From Pseudomonadota bacterium (GTDB taxonomy: Bacteria; Pseudomonadota; Alphaproteobacteria; Rhizobiales; Devosiaceae): a DNA stretch of 7,218 bases. How positions within the stretch are numbered: the first letter of the stretch is position 1; each line of letters begins with the position of its first letter. The stretch lies in the NCBI GenBank assembly GCA_023430705.1, contig JAEYZJ010000332.1:1-7218 (forward strand), read 5' to 3'. This document shows positions 4,800 through 7,218 of this stretch, piece by piece. A model generated the notes under the pieces. It made no database searches, was not told where the DNA came from, and saw nothing but the letters and a program-made list of their open reading frames with translations. The position numbers were made by a program, and so were the translations under genes.

Positions 4800-7016
4800 C
4801 TATCTGGCGGCCAGCTCGAGCCACTGATCCTCGTCGAGGATGCGGAGACCGAGTGCCTGTGCGTCCTTGAGCTTGGAGCCGGCCCCCGGGCCGGCGACGA
4901 CGATATCGGTGTTCTTGCTGACCGAGCCGGCGACCTTGGCGCCCAACCGCTCGGCCATGGCCTTGGCCTCGCCGCGGGTGAGCTTCTCCAATGAGCCGGT
5001 GAACACGATGGTCTTTCCGGCAACCTCGCTGTTCGCCGAAACGGTCACGACGTAGGGCCTCGGCCGCACCTGCTCGAGCAGACTGTCGAGCACGGCGACG
5101 TTGCGCTCGTTGTCGAAGAAGTCGCGCAGGGTCTCCCACACGGTGTCCCCGATCCCGTCGACCGAGGGGAATACCTCATGCAGGTTCCCGCCAACGGCCG
5201 CCGCTTCGAGCCCCTTCTCCCGCAGCTCCCCGATAGTCGAGAACGTCTTCGCGAGCACCGCGGCCGTGGTTTCGCCGATATGGCGGATGCCGAGCGCGAA
5301 GATGAACCGGTCGAGCTCGGGCTCGCGCCGCGCGTCGATGGCGTCCAGCAACTTGCCGAGGCCCTCGAAGCTGCGTTCGCCGACCGAGCGGGTACTTCCG
5401 CCGACCTTTCCGGCAGCCGCCTTGCGCAACCGCGACTGCTCTTCCCGTCGCGCCGCAAAGGCCGCCTGCACTTCGGCGCGCCGGTCCCTGAGGGTGAAGA
5501 TGTCGGCGGCAGTCTTGACCAGCCCCGAGCTGAACAGCAGTTCGATGTTCTCGGCGCCAAGCCCCTCGATGTCCATGGCGCCGCGCGAAGCGAAGTGCTT
5601 GAGCTGCTCCACCGCCTGGGCCGCGCAGATCAGCTCGCCGGTGCAGCGACGGCGGGAATCCTCCTTGCCCGTCTTCTCGTTCATCTCACGCGTCGCGGGT
5701 GAGCCGCAGACGGGGCAGACATGCGGGAACTGGTAGGGCACCGCATCGTCGGGCCGCTTCTCGAGCACGACGCGCACGATCTGGGGGATGACATCCCCCG
5801 CCCGCTGGATCACGACGGTGTCGCCGATGCGGATGTCGATCGGCACATCGCCGCGGATCGGCAGCCCGTTGCTGTCGATGCCGGCGATGTAGTCCTCGTT
5901 GTGGAGGGTGACGTTCTCCACCACCACGCCGCCGACCCCGACGGGCGCCAGCCGCGCCACCGGCGCCAGCGTGCCGGTTCGGCCGACCTGGATGTCGATG
6001 GCGCGCACCGTGGTGAACGCCTGCTCGGCCGGAAACTTGTGCGCGACCGCCCAGCGCGGCTCGCCGCTCGAAAAGCCCCAGCGCCGCTGCAGCTCGAGGT
6101 TGTCGAGCTTGTACACAACGCCGTCGATGTCATAGCCGAGCGAGGAGCGCAGTTCCTCGATCTTCCTGTACTGCGCGATCAGCTCGTCCACCGAGGTCGC
6201 CCGCACCATCAGCGGGCTGACCTGGAAGCCCCACTCGGCGAACTTCTGCACCGCCTCGTACTGCGTGGGCGCCGGGTCCGCCGTGGTGTAGCCCCAGGCA
6301 TAGGCGAAGAATCGCAGGTTCCGGCTCGCGGTGACGGCCGGATCTTTCTGGCGCAGCGAACCCGCGGCCGTGTTCCGCGGGTTGACGTACTCCTGCCCGC
6401 CGGCCGCGGCCGACCTCGCCTTGAGGGCCTCGAACTCGGCCATGGTCATGTAGACCTCGCCTCGAATCTCTATGGTCGACGGCCACCCCGTTCCCTCGAG
6501 CCGGTGCGGAATGTCTGCGATGGTGCGGAGGTTCGCCGTGATGTCCTCGCCCACGGCCCCGTCGCCGCGGGTGGCGCCCTGGACGAACACGCCGTTCTCG
6601 TAGCGGAGCGAGGCGGAAAGCCCGTCGATCTTGGGTTCGGCCGTGAACGCCAGCCGCAGGTCCTTGTCGCGCTCGAAGAAGCGCCGTCCGCGCTCGATGA
6701 AGTCGGCCACGTCCTCGTCGGTATAGGCCTTGGCGAGGCTGAGCATGGGCACCGCATGGCGCACCTTGCTGAAACCCTCGACGGGCGCGCCTCCCACCTT
6801 GTCGGAGAGCGAATCGGGGCGCTTGAGTTCCGGGAAGGCGATCTCGAACGCCTGGTAGCGGCGCTTCAGCGCGTCGTATTCGGCGTCCGTGATCTCCGGG
6901 GCATCCTGCTCGAAATACGCCTTGTCGGCAGCGCTCAGCAGCGCGTGGAGCCGGTCGAGCTCCGCCCTGGCCTCGGCCTCGGAGAAGCTCTCGATCTCAC
7001 GCCCGTCAGAACTCAC
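4800..7016 (-). CDS. ligA: NAD-dependent DNA ligase LigA
   Basis: It seals 3'-OH/5'-phosphate nicks using NAD+, in replication and repair, in the cytoplasm. At 738 residues it is somewhat longer than the 670-residue E. coli enzyme. The order of domains is complete: Ia with the conserved YxxxD region (33-48); adenylation domain with the AMP-accepting lysine K129 in EPKIDG, RGEVY (185-189), DGVVYK (298-303) and HKF (326-328); OB fold; zinc finger C434-C437-C458-C464; helix-hairpin-helix region (about 480-640); and BRCT domain from GKTIVFTGSLEKLTRGEAK (667-685) to the end. A basic, charged segment (about 511-548) after the zinc finger accounts for part of the extra length. The GTG start at 7016 follows GGAGG by 4 bases and overlaps the recN stop by four bases (GTGA). 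All catalytic and zinc residues are present, so it should be active. Confidence 0.98.
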   Translation of the reverse strand: MSSDGREIESFSEAEARAELDRLHALLSAADKAYFEQDAPEITDAEYDALKRRYQAFEIAFPELKRPDSLSDKVGGAPVEGFSKVRHAVPMLSLAKAYTDEDVADFIERGRRFFERDKDLRLAFTAEPKIDGLSASLRYENGVFVQGATRGDGAVGEDITANLRTIADIPHRLEGTGWPSTIEIRGEVYMTMAEFEALKARSAAAGGQEYVNPRNTAAGSLRQKDPAVTASRNLRFFAYAWGYTTADPAPTQYEAVQKFAEWGFQVSPLMVRATSVDELIAQYRKIEELRSSLGYDIDGVVYKLDNLELQRRWGFSSGEPRWAVAHKFPAEQAFTTVRAIDIQVGRTGTLAPVARLAPVGVGGVVVENVTLHNEDYIAGIDSNGLPIRGDVPIDIRIGDTVVIQRAGDVIPQIVRVVLEKRPDDAVPYQFPHVCPVCGSPATREMNEKTGKEDSRRRCTGELICAAQAVEQLKHFASRGAMDIEGLGAENIELLFSSGLVKTAADIFTLRDRRAEVQAAFAARREEQSRLRKAAAGKVGGSTRSVGERSFEGLGKLLDAIDARREPELDRFIFALGIRHIGETTAAVLAKTFSTIGELREKGLEAAAVGGNLHEVFPSVDGIGDTVWETLRDFFDNERNVAVLDSLLEQVRPRPYVVTVSANSEVAGKTIVFTGSLEKLTRGEAKAMAERLGAKVAGSVSKNTDIVVAGPGAGSKLKDAQALGLRILDEDQWLELAAR

Positions 7017-7218
7017 GATACCTCCGAAATCAGCTTCCCGGCCGCCGCGCGCGCCTCGTCGGTCACTTTAGCGCCCGCCAGCATGCGCGCCACCTCTTCC
7101 TGCCGTGCCTTGCCGTCGAGGCGGCGGACATGCGTGCGCACGAACGCCCCCTCTTCTATCGCCTGCTTCTCGATCATCAGGTGGCTCTGCGCCCGGGCCG
7201 CCACCTGCGGCGCATGGG
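7013..7218 (-). CDS. recN: DNA repair protein RecN, C-terminal part
   Basis: The last 68 codons of recN, an SMC-like ABC ATPase that acts in double-strand break repair. The visible part begins HAPQVAARAQSHLMIEK, which matches the conserved T-H-x-P-Q-V-A-A segment with the ABC H-loop histidine. It ends RTHVRRLDG...EEVARMLAGAKVTDEARAAA, the typical RecN C-terminus. The reading frame continues past the window edge, and the first GTG in it (7204) is an internal valine codon, not a start. Its TGA (7015-7013) overlaps the ligA GTG, so the two genes are co-transcribed and probably coupled. The recN-ligA order is common in Hyphomicrobiales, often after lpxC and bamD. Confidence 0.95.
   Translation of the reverse strand, partial: HAPQVAARAQSHLMIEKQAIEEGAFVRTHVRRLDGKARQEEVARMLAGAKVTDEARAAAGKLISEVS

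Noticed and set aside
3495..4994. 499-codon open frame on the plus strand
   Set aside because: It lies entirely opposite the EF-hand gene and the end of ligA. Its composition (Arg-, His-, Gly- and Glu-rich, no recognisable motif) is that of an antisense shadow in GC-rich DNA.

Overview
The window is GC-rich DNA with every convincing gene on the minus strand. Gene content and order suggest an alphaproteobacterium, probably of the order Hyphomicrobiales (a Devosia-like organism would fit). The pointers are the overlapping recN-ligA pair, the Kup transporter sequence and the high-GC codon choice. The genus is inferred from general knowledge, not tested.

Read in the direction of transcription (high to low coordinate), the window opens with the last 68 codons of recN (DNA repair ATPase). 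Its stop overlaps the GTG start of ligA, a full-length NAD-dependent DNA ligase of 738 residues. Twelve bases after ligA starts a 407-residue exported protein with a Sec signal peptide and one canonical EF-hand calcium loop; I do not recognise its family. These three look like one transcription unit: two repair genes followed by an uncharacterised secreted protein. A 135-codon gene of unknown function comes next, with no clear ribosome binding site and a codon-poor 5' half. The roughly 240 bases after it hold several inverted repeats and the upstream region of the next gene.

That next gene encodes a flavodoxin-fold NAD(P)H-dependent FMN reductase. It is followed by two consecutive stem-loops. 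The first displays in its loop the sequence found at the 3' end of 16S rRNA (the anti-Shine-Dalgarno). The second is a strong intrinsic terminator. The last complete gene is a Kup-type potassium uptake transporter, with a short leader hairpin that would hide its likely ribosome binding site. Twelve bases beyond kup another minus-strand gene starts and runs out of the window after ten codons.

No tRNA, rRNA, insertion sequence, CRISPR array or prophage gene was seen. The most interesting leads are the anti-SD loop plus terminator (a possible 3'-UTR small RNA), the EF-hand exported protein tied to recN-ligA, and the palindrome-rich gap at 2830-3033. No complete novel defence or mobile system is visible.
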